DNA from: Labrys sp. WJW
Lineage (GTDB): Bacteria; Pseudomonadota; Alphaproteobacteria; Rhizobiales; Labraceae
Direction of reading: 5' to 3'
Assembly (NCBI RefSeq): GCF_001676615.1
Contig: NZ_LYXZ01000008.1
Coordinates: 1 to 64,000 of the forward strand
DNA length: 64,000 nucleotides
The notes beneath the pieces were generated by a model. The model was not told the DNA's origin. It saw only the letters and a list, made by a program, of their open reading frames with translations, and searched no databases. Both the position numbers and the translations under genes were made by a program. Each line of letters starts with the position of its first letter. Position 1 is the stretch's first letter. This document shows, piece by piece, positions 46,600-56,855 of the stretch.

Positions 46600-47349
46600 C
46601 TATCGGACGCCGCCGGAGACCGCCAGCACCTCGCCGGTCAGCCAGCCGGATTCGCCCGAGGCCAGGAAGACCGCGACGGGCGCGATGTCCTCGGGCTGGC
46701 CGATGCGTCCCAGCGGAGTCTGGGCCACGGTCTGGGTTTCCAGGTCGCCGCCGATGAAGCCGGCGGCGTGCACGCCCTCCGTCTCCACCATGCCGGGGTT
46801 GATCGAATTCACCCGGATCTTCCTGGGGCCGAGTTCCTTGGCCAGCACCCGGGTGATCGAGGTCACCGCCCCCTTGGTGGCGGTGTAGACCGATGTGGCC
46901 GGGAAATTCACGTCGGTCGCAACCGAGCCGATATTGATGATGCTGCCGCCCTCGGGGCCGAAATGCTTCTCCGCCTCCTGGCTGGCCAGCAGCAGCCCGA
47001 GCACATTGGTGTTGAACTGGCGATGGAACTCGGCTTCCGTCACCTCTTCGAGCGGTGCGAAGGCATAAACGCCGGCATTGTTCACCAGGACGTCGAGCCG
47101 GCCATAGGCCTTCTCGGCCTCGACGAAGATGGCCTTCACCTCTTCCGCCTTGGAGACGTCGCCCTTGACGGCGATCGCCTTGCCGCCCTTGGCGGTGATC
47201 TCGGCGACGACTTTCTCGGCTCCATCCCGGCTCGAGGCATAATTCACCACGACGGCGGCGCCTTCGGCCGCCAGGCTTTTCGCAATACCCGCGCCGATGC
47301 CCTTAGAGGCACCGGTAACCACGGCGACCTTACCTGCCAATCTGCTCAT
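46600..47349 (-). CDS. Short-chain dehydrogenase/reductase (SDR)
   Basis: The 249-residue classical SDR has the cofactor motif TGASKGIG at 12-19, NNAG near 88-91 and the catalytic serine in NIGSVA. The active-site YTATK (Tyr and Lys four apart) is near 155. The R/S after strand 2 (NYASSRD) suggests NADP(H). Such proteins are annotated as 3-oxoacyl-reductase or glucose-dehydrogenase-like; the substrate cannot be read. It lies downstream of an ArsR-type regulator, with a palindromic operator-like site 30 bases before its start. Repression by that regulator is likely. Confidence 0.9.
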   Translation of the reverse strand: MSRLAGKVAVVTGASKGIGAGIAKSLAAEGAAVVVNYASSRDGAEKVVAEITAKGGKAIAVKGDVSKAEEVKAIFVEAEKAYGRLDVLVNNAGVYAFAPLEEVTEAEFHRQFNTNVLGLLLASQEAEKHFGPEGGSIINIGSVATDVNFPATSVYTATKGAVTSITRVLAKELGPRKIRVNSINPGMVETEGVHAAGFIGGDLETQTVAQTPLGRIGQPEDIAPVAVFLASGESGWLTGEVLAVSGGVR

Positions 47350-47378
47350 CGAATATCTCTTGGTTCGAGTGACAATGA

Positions 47379-47402
47379 TTCGATAGTTAGATAATCATCG
47401 AA
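47379..47402 (-). promoter_or_regulatory. Imperfect palindrome, probable ArsR-type operator
   Basis: TTCGATAGTTA and TAATCATCGAA flank a GA centre; 9 of 11 positions are symmetric. It sits 30-53 bases upstream of the SDR start, in the spacer after the arsR-type gene, and so covers the expected SDR promoter. Confidence 0.6.
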
Positions 47403-47494
47403 ATGAAACAAGAGCGGGTGATGGAAAATTTTGCGAGCAGGCCGGAGGAGGAAGGTGCTTATGGACGTTCGACGGTGCCGCCCCTCATCCTGCC

Positions 47495-47788
47495 CTACAG
47501 GCTGGCCAGTTCGCGCAGATAGGCATCCAGCGTCTCGCGTTGGAGCACGAGCGTGGCGAACTTGCCCTCGCGCACGATCTCGATGAGCCCGGCATTCTCA
47601 AGCTCCTTCATATGATGGGACAAGGTCGCCGGCGTGACCTCATGCTTCTGCTGCATGCAGGCGCAGGCCATCGAGCCGCCTTGCGCAGCGATTTCCTTGA
47701 GGATCTGAAAGCGCCGCGGCTCGGCCAGCGCCCTGGCGATCAGGGTGCATTGGCGCTCCGTCAGCGAAACTGGCGCGGTCATCGTCAT
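47495..47788 (-). CDS. ArsR/SmtB-family transcriptional repressor
   Basis: The protein is a small winged-helix repressor of 97 residues. The recognition part is [20 protein letters not shown], and the wing is [16 protein letters not shown]. Three residues before the recognition helix, SMACACMQQ carries two cysteines, a position used for metal or redox sensing in other ArsR proteins. The start at 47788 (MTMTAPVSL) is where homology begins; there is a second ATG at 47782 and the ribosome site is weak. It is probably the repressor of the downstream SDR gene. Confidence 0.88.
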   Translation of the reverse strand: MTMTAPVSLTERQCTLIARALAEPRRFQILKEIAAQGGSMACACMQQKHEVTPATLSHHMKELENAGLIEIVREGKFATLVLQRETLDAYLRELASL

Positions 47789-47909
47789 GATGGAGCCTAT
47801 ATCATGTCTGTCACGGGCTCGCGCAATATCGTGGTGCGCGGCTTGCGGTAAGCGGAGCGCACCCCCACTTTGCCTTGATTCGGCCTTGTCCATCCGCTCA
47901 ACATCACCG

Positions 47910-50447
47910 ATGTTCCTCGCTTCGCTTCCCCTTCCCCTGCGCTTTGCCCTGCGTGAATTGCGCGCCGGCATCCGCGGTTTCGGTATTTTCCTTGCCTGCC
48001 TCGCTCTCGGCGTGATGGCGATCGCCGGGGTCGACGCCATCTCCAGCGCCCTGTCGGACGGGCTGCGCAGCCAGGGTCGGGTGATCAATGGCGGAGACAT
48101 CGAGTTCACGCTGGTGGGGCGCGAAGCCAGTCCCGAGGAGCTCGCCTTCATCGGACAGCAGGGGCGGCTCTCTGTCGCCGCAAGCACAAGGGCGATGGCG
48201 CGCACACCGGACGGCCAGACCGCCCTGGTCGAAATCAAGGCGGTCGACCAGGCCTATCCCCTGCTCGGCACGGTGGAGTTCGGCAAGGGCCAGGCCCTGT
48301 CCGCCACCATCGGCGGCCAGGGCAGCCGGGCCGATGCGGCAGCCGACGCCGCCCTGTTCGCCCGGCTCGGCCTGCAACCCGGCGCCGCCGTCACCATCGG
48401 CAACCTGACGGTTAGCCTGGTCGATCGCCTCGTCGGCGAGCCGGACAAGATCGCCGGCGGCATTTCCTTCGGGCCTCGCCTGATGATCACCCTGAACGCG
48501 CTGCGCGAGAGCGGGCTGATCCAGCCGGGCTCCCTGATCCGCTGGCGCTATCGCCTGGTACTGCCGCCGAATGTTTCGCCGGATGCCGTTCGCCAGAAAG
48601 CGAACGAGGCCTTTCCCCAGGCCGGCTGGGAGGTCCGCACCCGCGACGACGCCTCCCCGGAGCTTCGGCGTGGCATCGAGCGCTTCACCATGTTCATCAC
48701 GCTGGTCGGGCTGACGGCCCTGCTCGTCGGCGGCGTCGGTGTCGCCAATGCCGTCAGGGCCTTCGTCGAACGCCAGCGCGACAGCATCGCCACGCTGAAG
48801 ACGCTGGGAGCCGGAGCCAACCTCGTCACCGGCATCTATCTCACCCAGACCCTGCTGCTGGCCTCTCTCGGCATCGTCATCGGTCTTGTCGCCGGCGCCG
48901 CCCTGCCCTTCATCCTGGCCTATGGCTTTGCTGACTATCTGCCGCTGCCGATCACGCCGGTGCTCAATCCGGCCGGGCTCGCGCTCGCTGCCCTCTACGG
49001 TCTGCTGACTGCCCTCGCCTTCTCTCTGCTGCCCCTGGGGCGGGCCCGGGACATCTCCGTATCGGCCCTGTTCCGCGATGCCATCGCCCCGACACGGCGC
49101 TGGCCGGCCCCCATCGTGCTCACCCTTGCCGGCCTGGCCGTCGCCGCCCTGGTCGCCCTGGCGGTGTTCTTCGCCGCCGACCGCAAGGTGGCCCTGGTCT
49201 ATGTCGGCTCCGCGCTCGGCGCCTTCATCCTCCTGCGCGTGGTGGCAAGCCTGCTGATGGCGCTCGCCCGCCGGCTGCCCCGCCCGCACTCCACGCCGCT
49301 GCGTCTGGCCGTTACCAATATCCACCGTCCCGGCGCCGCCACCCCCTCGGTGGTGCTCTCGCTCGGCCTGGGGCTCTGCCTGCTGGTGGCCCTGACGCTG
49401 GTCGACGGCAATATCCGCCACCAGCTTTCCGCCGCCATTCCCGACAAGGCGCCGAGTTTCTTCTTCGTCGACATTCGCCGCGCCGACGCGCCCCGCTTCG
49501 ACGCCTTCCTCAAGCAGGCCGCCCCGCAGGCGACCAGCGAGCGCGTACCGATGCTGCGCGGCCGCATCGTCAGCGTGAAGGACGTGCCGGCGGATAAGAT
49601 CAAGCCATCCCCGAACATCGCCTGGGTGCTGAGCGGAGATCGCGGGGTCACCTTCACCGACGCGGTGCCGGCCGGCTCACGCGTGGTCGAGGGCCAGTGG
49701 TGGGGTCCCGATTATACCGGCCCGCCCTTGGTCTCCCTGGAGCAGGAGGTCGCACATGGTCTCGGCCTCAAGGTCGGCGACGCCATCACCGTCAACGTAC
49801 TCGGCCGCAACATCACCGCCAAGGTCGGAGCCCTGCGCAAGCTCGAATGGCAGAATTTCGGCATCAATTTCGTACTGGTCTATTCACCGAACACCTTCAA
49901 GGGCGCGCCGGTGACGGACATCGCCACCCTCACCTTCCCGCATGGGGCCGACGATGCCGTCGAACTCGGCCTGCTCAAGCAGGTGGCCGACGCCTTCCCG
50001 ATGGTGACCGCCGTGCGCATCAAGGATGCGCTGCAGAGCTTCGCCGATCTCGCCGGCCAGCTCGCCATGGCGATCCGGGCCGCCGCCGCCATCGCCCTCG
50101 TCGCCTCGATCCTGGTGCTGGCGGGCGCGCTGGCCGCCGGGCAGAGCAGCCGGCTCTACGACGCCGTCATCCTCAAGGTGCTGGGCGCCACGCGCGGGCG
50201 CATCCTCTTCGCCTTCATCCTCGAATACGGGCTGCTGGGCCTCGCCACCGCCCTGTTCGGCGTGGTCGCCGGTACCGCTTGCGCCTGGCTGATCGTCACC
50301 TATCTGATGAATTTCAGCTTCACCTTCCTGGCCGGGCCGGCTTTCGGGGCTGCCTTCGGCGCCCTGGCGCTGACCATCCTGTTCGGCCTTGCGGGTACCT
50401 GGCGCATCCTGCGCCAGAAACCGGCCTCGCATCTGCGAAGCCTGTAG
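47910..50447 (+). CDS. FtsX-like ABC transporter permease (YbbP type)
   Basis: This 845-residue membrane protein has two FtsX-type permease domains, each with about four helices, separated by large extracytoplasmic regions. Conserved parts are the N-terminal [20 protein letters not shown], the first core [20 protein letters not shown] near 285 and the last core [19 protein letters not shown] near 755. YbbP-type proteins work with a YbbA-like ATPase and are thought to export or extract lipids or lipoproteins; no ATPase gene is adjacent. The ATG at 47910 was chosen because homology starts there. An earlier in-frame start (47745) overlaps the divergent arsR-type gene. Confidence 0.87.
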   Translation: MFLASLPLPLRFALRELRAGIRGFGIFLACLALGVMAIAGVDAISSALSDGLRSQGRVINGGDIEFTLVGREASPEELAFIGQQGRLSVAASTRAMARTPDGQTALVEIKAVDQAYPLLGTVEFGKGQALSATIGGQGSRADAAADAALFARLGLQPGAAVTIGNLTVSLVDRLVGEPDKIAGGISFGPRLMITLNALRESGLIQPGSLIRWRYRLVLPPNVSPDAVRQKANEAFPQAGWEVRTRDDASPELRRGIERFTMFITLVGLTALLVGGVGVANAVRAFVERQRDSIATLKTLGAGANLVTGIYLTQTLLLASLGIVIGLVAGAALPFILAYGFADYLPLPITPVLNPAGLALAALYGLLTALAFSLLPLGRARDISVSALFRDAIAPTRRWPAPIVLTLAGLAVAALVALAVFFAADRKVALVYVGSALGAFILLRVVASLLMALARRLPRPHSTPLRLAVTNIHRPGAATPSVVLSLGLGLCLLVALTLVDGNIRHQLSAAIPDKAPSFFFVDIRRADAPRFDAFLKQAAPQATSERVPMLRGRIVSVKDVPADKIKPSPNIAWVLSGDRGVTFTDAVPAGSRVVEGQWWGPDYTGPPLVSLEQEVAHGLGLKVGDAITVNVLGRNITAKVGALRKLEWQNFGINFVLVYSPNTFKGAPVTDIATLTFPHGADDAVELGLLKQVADAFPMVTAVRIKDALQSFADLAGQLAMAIRAAAAIALVASILVLAGALAAGQSSRLYDAVILKVLGATRGRILFAFILEYGLLGLATALFGVVAGTACAWLIVTYLMNFSFTFLAGPAFGAAFGALALTILFGLAGTWRILRQKPASHLRSL

Positions 50448-50623
50448 GCCCGGATGGCAGGTGCTTGAAATGACAAGCGTTTCAGCCGAAGTTCAGGCGA
50501 TGAAGATCGACCACCCCACGGTGGCATGCCGGCAACATTGCAAGCAATTCACTTAACTGTTTCAATGGAAAGCACTACATAAGAGCAAGCTTTTTGCGGC
50601 ATGTGCCGCATCTGGAGAGACAC

Positions 50624-51400
50624 ATGGCTTTCAATGATCCTCGTTTCTCGGCCGGCACCGTCTCCGACGTCCGCGCCGGAGCACCGGCGATCGATCAGGG
50701 CCTGCGCGCATTCATGCTCGCGGTCTACAACCACATGACCTTGGGCGTGGCCATTACCGGCCTGGTGGCGCTCGGCGCCTACATGGCCTCGGGGATCGTG
50801 GTCAACGAGGCGGGCAAGATCGTCGAGCTGAACTCGTTCGGCATGTTCCTGTTCAACTCCCCCTTCAAGTGGGTCGTCGCATTCGCCCCCCTTGGCATGG
50901 TGTTCTGGATGAACATGGGGACGGAAGGTCGCTCGGTTCAAACCACGCGCGTTCTGTTCTACGTGTTCTCGGCCCTCATGGGCCTGTCACTGTCGACGAT
51001 CTTCCTCGTCTACACGCATGGCTCGATTGCTCGCGTCTTCTTCATCTCGGCCGCCAGCTTCGGTGCCCTGAGCCTCTACGGCTACACCACCAAGCGTAAC
51101 CTCTCGGCCTTCGGCGCCTTCCTGATGATGGGCTTGGTCGGCCTGCTGCTTGCCAGCCTGGTCAACCTGTTCTTCCCCTCGGGCATGCTGACCTTCATGA
51201 TCAGCGTCGCCGGCGTCGGCATCTTCGCAGGCCTGACCGCCTACGACACCCAGATGCTGAAGTCGCTCTATGTGGAGAATGCGCACAGCTTCAGCCGCGA
51301 CGAGGGCGAGAAGCTCGCCGTCCATGGCGCGCTGACGCTCTATCTCGACTTCATCAACCTCTTCATCATGCTGCTGCGCCTGCTCGGCGACCGCCGCTGA
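50624..51400 (+). CDS. Bax inhibitor-1/YccA-family membrane protein
   Basis: This 258-residue protein has seven hydrophobic helices, the fold of the BI-1/TMBIM family. The family motif is in the last helices: FAGLTAYDTQMLKSLY near 203-218 and the end HGALTLYLDFINLFIMLLRLLG. Bacterial members include a pH-sensitive calcium leak channel (YetJ) and YccA, a modulator of FtsH. The start at 50624 has TGGAGAG about 8 bases upstream. It is followed by a strong terminator. Confidence 0.94.
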   Translation: MAFNDPRFSAGTVSDVRAGAPAIDQGLRAFMLAVYNHMTLGVAITGLVALGAYMASGIVVNEAGKIVELNSFGMFLFNSPFKWVVAFAPLGMVFWMNMGTEGRSVQTTRVLFYVFSALMGLSLSTIFLVYTHGSIARVFFISAASFGALSLYGYTTKRNLSAFGAFLMMGLVGLLLASLVNLFFPSGMLTFMISVAGVGIFAGLTAYDTQMLKSLYVENAHSFSRDEGEKLAVHGALTLYLDFINLFIMLLRLLGDRR

Positions 51401-51428
51401 TCCCTGAAGAGCTTCTTGACGCATTGCG

Positions 51429-51461
51429 CCGGCCGGGGTTTCCCCGGCCGGTTTTGTTTTT
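51429..51461 (+). terminator. Intrinsic terminator after the BI-1 gene
   Basis: CCGGCCGGGG, loop TTT, CCCCGGCCGG, then TTTTGTTTTT: a 10-bp GC stem with a T tract. Confidence 0.95.
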
Positions 51462-51462
51462 A

Positions 51463-51542
51463 GGAGCCCGGACATCTTGTCCGCACTATCTCTGGGCCGA
51501 AGCGAGCTTGGGGAGGAGGAGCGGCCAGGATGTCCGCGCTCC
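51463..51542. repeat. Dispersed palindromic repeat R2 (copy 3)
   Basis: GGAGCCCGGACATCTTGTCC at the left is answered by CAGGATGTCCGCGCTCC at the right, with GCCGAAGCGAGCTTGG in the centre. It fills the space between the BI-1 terminator and the converging acyl-CoA synthetase gene. Confidence 0.75.
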
Positions 51543-51551
51543 GTGAAAGCC

Positions 51552-53171
51552 TCAGTCGAGCTCGCGCAGGGCCCGGCGGATGATCTTGCCGGACGAGGTC
51601 AGCGGCAGGGCGTCGACATAGGCGATCACGCGCGGATATTCGTGGGCGGACAGGCGTTCGCGCACGAAGAGCTGCAGGTCGGCGGTCATGGCGTCCGATG
51701 CCGTGAAGCCCGGCTTGAGCACCACGAAGGCCTTGACGATCTCGGTCCGCAAGGTGTCGGGCATGCCGACGACCGCCGCCATCGCGACGGCGGCATGGCG
51801 CATCAGGCAGTCCTCGATCTCACCAGGGCCGATGCGATAGCCGGCCGAGGTGATGATGTCGTCGCCACGGCCGACGAAATGCACATAGCCGTCGATGTCG
51901 CGGCGCGCCTTGTCGCCGGTCATCAGCCAGCCGTCGCGGAATTTCGCGGTGGTGGCGGTGGCGTTGCCCCAATAGCCCAGGAACATCACCGGATCGGGCG
52001 CGCGCACCGCAATCTCGCCGATCTCGTCAATCGGGCTTTCCTGCCCCTCTTCGTCGACCACCGCCACGCGATGGCCGGGCACGGCCTTGCCGATGGCGCC
52101 GGGCCTGGAAACCCCGAGTTCGTGGCAGGAGCCGAGCACGAGATTGCATTCGGTCTGGCCGTAGAGCTCGTTCACCGGGAAGCCGAAGGCCGCTTCGGCC
52201 CAGGCATAGGTGCCCGGCCCCAGCGTCTCGCCGGCCGACATGATCGAGCGCAGATGGGTACGGTAGACCTGGCCGTGCTGATGCGCCGCCTGCAGCATGC
52301 GCAGGGCCGTGGGCGGCAGGAAGGCATTGCGGATCTTGAAGTCCCACAGCAGTCCCAGCACCTCGTCCACCGAGAACTTGGCATGGAGACCTGCCACCAC
52401 GGGCACGCCCAGCGCCAGACTGGGCAGCAGCACGTTGAGCAGGCCGCCCGCCCAGGCCCAATCGGCCGGCGTCCACATCACGTCGTCGGGCTGGCCCAGC
52501 CCTGGATGGGCGAAGCGCAGGCCGGGAATGTGACCGAGCACCACGCGATGGCCATGCACGGCACCCTTGGGTTGGCCGGTGGTACCGGAGGTGTAGATCA
52601 TCATGGCCGGATCGTCGGGCGTCGAGGCGATCGGCGCCAGCTCCCCCTTGGCTCCGGCGATCAGACGATGGAAGTCGAGCGCCCCTCCGCCGGCGCCGTC
52701 GACGCTGATCACCGTCTCCAGGTCGGGCAGCCTGGCCTCGATCTCCCCGAGCTTGGCGAGCCCGCTTTCGTCGAGCAGCACGGCCTTGGCCCCGGAATCG
52801 CGCAGACGGAAGCTCAGTGCATCCGGGCCGAACAACACGGCGAGCGGCAGGGAGATGGCACCGAGCTTGGCGACGGCGAGGTGGGCGATCACCACCGCCG
52901 GCGATTGCGGCAGCAGGATCGCGACGCGGTCGCCCTTGCGGATACCCAGACGTTTCAGCGCCAAAGCGAAGCGGTCGGAGGCCTCGCGCAAGGCGCCATA
53001 GCTGATGTGCTCGCTGCCGCCGCCGGGAAGCCGGCGCAGGATGGCGAGCCGGTCCGGTTCGCGCCGGGCCCAGACGTCGCAGACATCCACCCCGATATTG
53101 TAGCGAGCCGGCAGCTCCCAGCGAAAATCGCGCGCGGCGATGTCGTAGTCTTGCTTGTCCAGCTCGTTCAT
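51552..53171 (-). CDS. AMP-binding acyl-CoA synthetase (acetyl/medium-chain type)
   Basis: The 539-residue enzyme of the ANL superfamily activates a carboxylic acid to acyl-AMP and then acyl-CoA. The signature P-loop is YTSGTTGQPKGAVHGHR near 194-210. Motif A5 is NELYGQTECNLV near 328, and the late motifs are GYWGNATATTAKFRDGWLMT (GD following) and GRGDDIITSAGYRIGP. The catalytic lysine is in LTSSGKIIRRALREL at the end. The N-terminal DFRWELPARYNIGVDVCD is typical of AcsA-like and medium-chain synthetases. The acid is unknown. It is the last gene of a block with the CAP lipoprotein (7-base gap) and the MscS channel. Confidence 0.93.
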   Translation of the reverse strand: MNELDKQDYDIAARDFRWELPARYNIGVDVCDVWARREPDRLAILRRLPGGGSEHISYGALREASDRFALALKRLGIRKGDRVAILLPQSPAVVIAHLAVAKLGAISLPLAVLFGPDALSFRLRDSGAKAVLLDESGLAKLGEIEARLPDLETVISVDGAGGGALDFHRLIAGAKGELAPIASTPDDPAMMIYTSGTTGQPKGAVHGHRVVLGHIPGLRFAHPGLGQPDDVMWTPADWAWAGGLLNVLLPSLALGVPVVAGLHAKFSVDEVLGLLWDFKIRNAFLPPTALRMLQAAHQHGQVYRTHLRSIMSAGETLGPGTYAWAEAAFGFPVNELYGQTECNLVLGSCHELGVSRPGAIGKAVPGHRVAVVDEEGQESPIDEIGEIAVRAPDPVMFLGYWGNATATTAKFRDGWLMTGDKARRDIDGYVHFVGRGDDIITSAGYRIGPGEIEDCLMRHAAVAMAAVVGMPDTLRTEIVKAFVVLKPGFTASDAMTADLQLFVRERLSAHEYPRVIAYVDALPLTSSGKIIRRALRELD

Positions 53172-53178
53172 GCCGCAC

Positions 53179-53784
53179 TCACCCCCCGAACAGGCCGCCG
53201 AAGAGGCCTCCGGAGCTTTTCACGCGCGTAGGCCGGCGTACCACGCGCACCACCGGACCGGCCCCGAAGGCCTGCGCCTCCTCCGGCCGGCTGGGTTCAC
53301 CAGCCACCGCCATCGCCCAATAGACCCGCTCGCCGGCCCTGGCAATGGCGATACCAAAGCGGGTGGCGCCTGGCATCAGCAGATTCTCGTCATGCTCGGG
53401 CGAGTTCTTCCACTGCTTCATGGCGTCGAGATCGGTGTAGGTGCCGTAGGAGACATTCTCGCCGATCTTGGAATCGTCCAGCCCGGCCGATTTGACGCGG
53501 GAGGAGAAGCTGCCGCCGATCGAATGGGAGAGCTGGTTGGCCGAAGCCATGGCATTGGCCTGGTTCTGGGCGAAGGACGTCAGGCGCGAATCGAGCGCCA
53601 CCGCGGTGAGGCCCTTGCTCTGGCGGTACTGGGTCAGCCAGTCCCGGGCCTGGGCCGGATTAAAGGATACGGGCCGGCGTTGATAGGAAACGGCTTCGGG
53701 CTTTTGCGTGAGGGCGCAGCCGCCCAATCCAAAGGTAACACCCAAGACAAGAAAAGCGGCCGCAGCCACCCTCATGCGCGACAT
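53179..53784 (-). CDS. CAP/SCP-domain lipoprotein
   Basis: From ATG 53784 (GTGGAG 6 bases upstream) the protein is 201 residues. The lipobox LGGC near residue 20 indicates lipid anchoring after signal peptidase II. The CAP (SCP/PR-1) domain at about 45-165 shows NQANAMASANQLSHS (LSH histidine), GENVSYGTY and WKNSPEHDENLLMPGATRFG. These are the conserved cavity residues of bacterial CAP proteins. The function of bacterial CAP lipoproteins is poorly known. The tail GGLFGGLFGG is glycine-rich. It lies 14 bases downstream of the MscS-type gene. Confidence 0.88.
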   Translation of the reverse strand: MSRMRVAAAAFLVLGVTFGLGGCALTQKPEAVSYQRRPVSFNPAQARDWLTQYRQSKGLTAVALDSRLTSFAQNQANAMASANQLSHSIGGSFSSRVKSAGLDDSKIGENVSYGTYTDLDAMKQWKNSPEHDENLLMPGATRFGIAIARAGERVYWAMAVAGEPSRPEEAQAFGAGPVVRVVRRPTRVKSSGGLFGGLFGG

Positions 53785-53798
53785 CGAGTTCTCCACGG

Positions 53799-56672
53799 TC
53801 AGGATCCCGCCGCAGCCGGCGGGGTTGAAGGCTTGGCGGCGGCCGGCTCCGCGGCAGGAGCATCCGCCTCGGGCTGGTCACCCTTGAGTCTGGCGGTCAT
53901 CGCCGCCTGCAGTTCGGGCTCGAACAGGATCACCCGCTGCGGGGGCGCCGCGGCGCCCTGGCCCTGCAGGCGGATACCCTTGGCCTTGAAATTCTTGAAG
54001 ATACGGGCGAGCAGGTCGCTCTTGACGGCAACCTGCGTCTCCATGCTGGCGACCATCACAATGAGTTCGAATTCCAGTCCTGCATCCATGGAGGTCATGT
54101 AGACCTGGGGCCTCGGCGTCGGCAGGATACGCGGATCGTCCTCCGGCGCGGCCAGCATGGCTGCCTTCACCGCGTCGATGTCGCTGTCATAGAGCACGGT
54201 CAGGGCGATGCGCAGCCGGCTCCAGGTATTGCCATAGACCCAGTTCTTCACCGAGCCGGTGATCAGGGTCGAATTGGGAATGATCAGCGTGGCGCGATCA
54301 TAGGTCTCCAGCGTGGTCGAGCGCACGGAGATGCGGCGGACATAGCCCTCCTCGCCGGCGGCGGCGATGATGTCGCCGACCCGGATCGGTCTTTCGGCCA
54401 GCAGGATCAGGCCGGAGACGAAATTGCCGGCGATGCCCTGCAAGCCAAGACCCAGACCGACCGACAGACCACCGGCGACGATGCCGATATTCTGCCAGCT
54501 CACGCCGATCTCGGACAGGCCGGCCGAAATGGCGAGGATGAAGCCGAGATAGCCGATGATGGTGGCGATCGAGTTCTGCACGCCCGAATCGAGGGAGGTG
54601 CGCGGCAAGAGCGTGTTGCCGAGCCAGCCCCGGATCAGGCGCATCACCGCCCAGATGATGATGAACAGCATCACGCCGCTGATGATCGACGAGGGCGAGA
54701 TCGTCAGCTCGCCGATCTTGAAGCCGAAATAGGCGCGCTGGATCGCCGGGGCCATGTCGGTCGAATAGAGGCCGAAGGGCAGGCCGAGGCTGCCGACGGC
54801 AAAGGCGATGATCAGGAAGCGCAGGACGCCGGAGAGCAGGGTCGCCCCGAAGGTGACCTGCTTGGCGGTGACGCCGATGGTACTCGCCACCGCACGGCGA
54901 CGGTCGACGTCCGAGATCAGCCGTTCGGTCAAAGCCGAATCGACCAGGGTGGTGAGCAGATAGCTTGCCGCCACCACGCACAGGACGAGCAGCGGAAAGA
55001 CCGCCGCCGCCACGGCGAGCGTGCTGTAGCCGAGAGCAAGGCATACGGCCATCACCAGCACGGAGAGCCACCCGATCGGCCTGAGTATGTCGAGCCCGGT
55101 CAGATCCTCGTCGGGCGCCAGTGTACGGCCGTCCACCACCGTTGGCGGGGCGCTGCGGAGGCGGATGAGCAGGGAAACGATGATGGCGAGATAGAGGATG
55201 GCCGAAATCGTCTCGCGCGCCACGCTGAGGGAGGGATCAGCGTGGAGATGCTCGATGACGCCATTCAGGAGAACGGACAGGCCCAGCGCCACGGCGAGCC
55301 AGCCCATGCGCCGTCCGATGCGGCGGACGGCCCAGTCGCTCAGGGGCAGCAGGCGCAATTCGGCGTGGCCCTCGGCCAGCACGGCCTGCGCCAGGGCCCA
55401 CAGGCCGAAGCCGATCGAGGAGGCAGCGATCAGGCTCGAGCCGTAATCGGCAAGCACCTTCTCCGGCAGGAGCCCGGAAAAACCGAAGGCCAGCATCGTC
55501 ACGGTGATACCGACCGGCACGCCGAGCATGATGTGGGCGATGCCGAGCACCGCATCGAGCGAGGCGACGTAGCGTCGCGAGGCCCGCTTGCTGCGCGGCA
55601 GCCGGGCGCGCCAGCGCTGGATGCGCAGCCGCAGGAACTGTGTGACGGCATAGCCGATGGCGATGGTCAGCAGGAAGATGGCGATGCTGGTGGAATTGAC
55701 CTTCGACACCAGATAGCTGCTGTGATCCGAGAACGCGTTCCTCGCCAACTCCCCGGCCCTGGGCAGGTTTTCCAGCACTGGAATCCAGAATTCGCCGGAG
55801 AAAGGGCTGTTGCCGCTCTTGAGGAGGCGGCCCGTGAGCTGCTCGCGCTGCCGCTCGGTGATGGCATTGGAGAGGTTTGCCGCCCGAGTGGACTGGTCTC
55901 CCGCCACCTTGACCACATCGGTGAGCTGCTTTTGCAGATTGCCCTGCGTGCTGCGCGTCTCGGCGATGTCGGCGCTTTCGGACGGATCTGGATCCCCCAG
56001 CTTTGCCAACCTCGCCTTGGACTGATCCAGCAAGGGGGAGACCGTCGCTTGCAGTGCCGAGAGGTTGGTGATGGCCGTATCCACCGTGCTGCGCAACTCA
56101 TCCAGCGTCTTCGACGCGTTCTCCTGATCGGCAGGTAAGCTGGTCAGAGTCGCCTCCACCCCGTCGAGCGACTTCTGTTCCTTGGCCAGTGCATTATTGA
56201 AGGGGCGGACGGTAATGGTGTTGCCCAGCTGATCGGCGCGCGAAATCTGCTTTTGCGTCTCGGCGGCAACATCGTTGAGCTTGGCGAGCAGGTCGGAAGC
56301 CGCCTTGCGGGCGTCGGTCGTGGCCTTGGCCTCGGGCGGGTCGACCGGCTTGGGCTGCGGGGGGAAAGCGTCCAGTGCTGCCTTGGCCTTGTCGCGGGCC
56401 GGGATGATGCTGCCCAGCAAGGCGACGAGATCGGCACGCCTCCTGCTGACCGTCTCGCGCAGGTCCTGCAGGGATTTCTGCGCCTCCTCGCCATTGTCGG
56501 TAATGGTGGCGAGCTGGGTCGCGATGTCGTCGAGAGACTTCTTGTCGAGACTCAACCCTGTCTGGAAACCCGTCAGGGCCAGGTCGTCCTGCGCCCTCGC
56601 CGCCATGGGCGCAGCCAGGAGCGTGAAAAGCAGGCTGCAGAGCAGCAGAAGGCGGGAAAGCGAACGAAACAT
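53799..56672 (-). CDS. DUF3772/MscS-family mechanosensitive channel protein
   Basis: This 957-residue member of the large MscK/DUF3772 type has a signal peptide (1-28, ending AARAQ). A periplasmic helical region with coiled-coil character follows (about 30-300; SLQDLRETVSRRRADLVALL). Then come about ten transmembrane helices and a C-terminal MscS core. In the core the pore helix region is GGLSVGLGLGLQGIAGNFVS near 737-756, followed by RPIRVGDII. The beta domain has YDRATLIIPNSTLITGSVKNW. The tail is Ala/Pro-rich. Such channels release solutes on osmotic downshock. It heads a minus-strand block with the CAP lipoprotein and acyl-CoA synthetase. Confidence 0.93.
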   Translation of the reverse strand: MFRSLSRLLLLCSLLFTLLAAPMAARAQDDLALTGFQTGLSLDKKSLDDIATQLATITDNGEEAQKSLQDLRETVSRRRADLVALLGSIIPARDKAKAALDAFPPQPKPVDPPEAKATTDARKAASDLLAKLNDVAAETQKQISRADQLGNTITVRPFNNALAKEQKSLDGVEATLTSLPADQENASKTLDELRSTVDTAITNLSALQATVSPLLDQSKARLAKLGDPDPSESADIAETRSTQGNLQKQLTDVVKVAGDQSTRAANLSNAITERQREQLTGRLLKSGNSPFSGEFWIPVLENLPRAGELARNAFSDHSSYLVSKVNSTSIAIFLLTIAIGYAVTQFLRLRIQRWRARLPRSKRASRRYVASLDAVLGIAHIMLGVPVGITVTMLAFGFSGLLPEKVLADYGSSLIAASSIGFGLWALAQAVLAEGHAELRLLPLSDWAVRRIGRRMGWLAVALGLSVLLNGVIEHLHADPSLSVARETISAILYLAIIVSLLIRLRSAPPTVVDGRTLAPDEDLTGLDILRPIGWLSVLVMAVCLALGYSTLAVAAAVFPLLVLCVVAASYLLTTLVDSALTERLISDVDRRRAVASTIGVTAKQVTFGATLLSGVLRFLIIAFAVGSLGLPFGLYSTDMAPAIQRAYFGFKIGELTISPSSIISGVMLFIIIWAVMRLIRGWLGNTLLPRTSLDSGVQNSIATIIGYLGFILAISAGLSEIGVSWQNIGIVAGGLSVGLGLGLQGIAGNFVSGLILLAERPIRVGDIIAAAGEEGYVRRISVRSTTLETYDRATLIIPNSTLITGSVKNWVYGNTWSRLRIALTVLYDSDIDAVKAAMLAAPEDDPRILPTPRPQVYMTSMDAGLEFELIVMVASMETQVAVKSDLLARIFKNFKAKGIRLQGQGAAAPPQRVILFEPELQAAMTARLKGDQPEADAPAAEPAAAKPSTPPAAAGS

Positions 56673-56684
56673 GGCGCGAAACTA

Positions 56685-56786
56685 GAGTGTTTTGCGCTTC
56701 GGTGGAATTACCAAGAAGCGCAAACACGTATCGAAACGGGGGACCAGAGCAAAGGAGCGTTTCCGCTGGGCCGGCCTTGCTCTAGA
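56685..56786. repeat. Dispersed palindromic repeat R1
   Basis: GTGTTTTGCGCTTCGGTGG / CCAAGAAGCGCAAACAC is followed by CAGAGCAAAGGAGCG...TTGCTCTAGA. The order and spacing of the two hairpins match the other R1 copies, though the sequence has diverged. It lies upstream of the MscS-type gene. Confidence 0.7.
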
Positions 56787-56855
56787 GGCTGTTGCCGCCT
56801 GATGGAAGAATTTGCGGGCGGCATTATGGCGTAGAAACCGTTTTAGGCATCAAAG

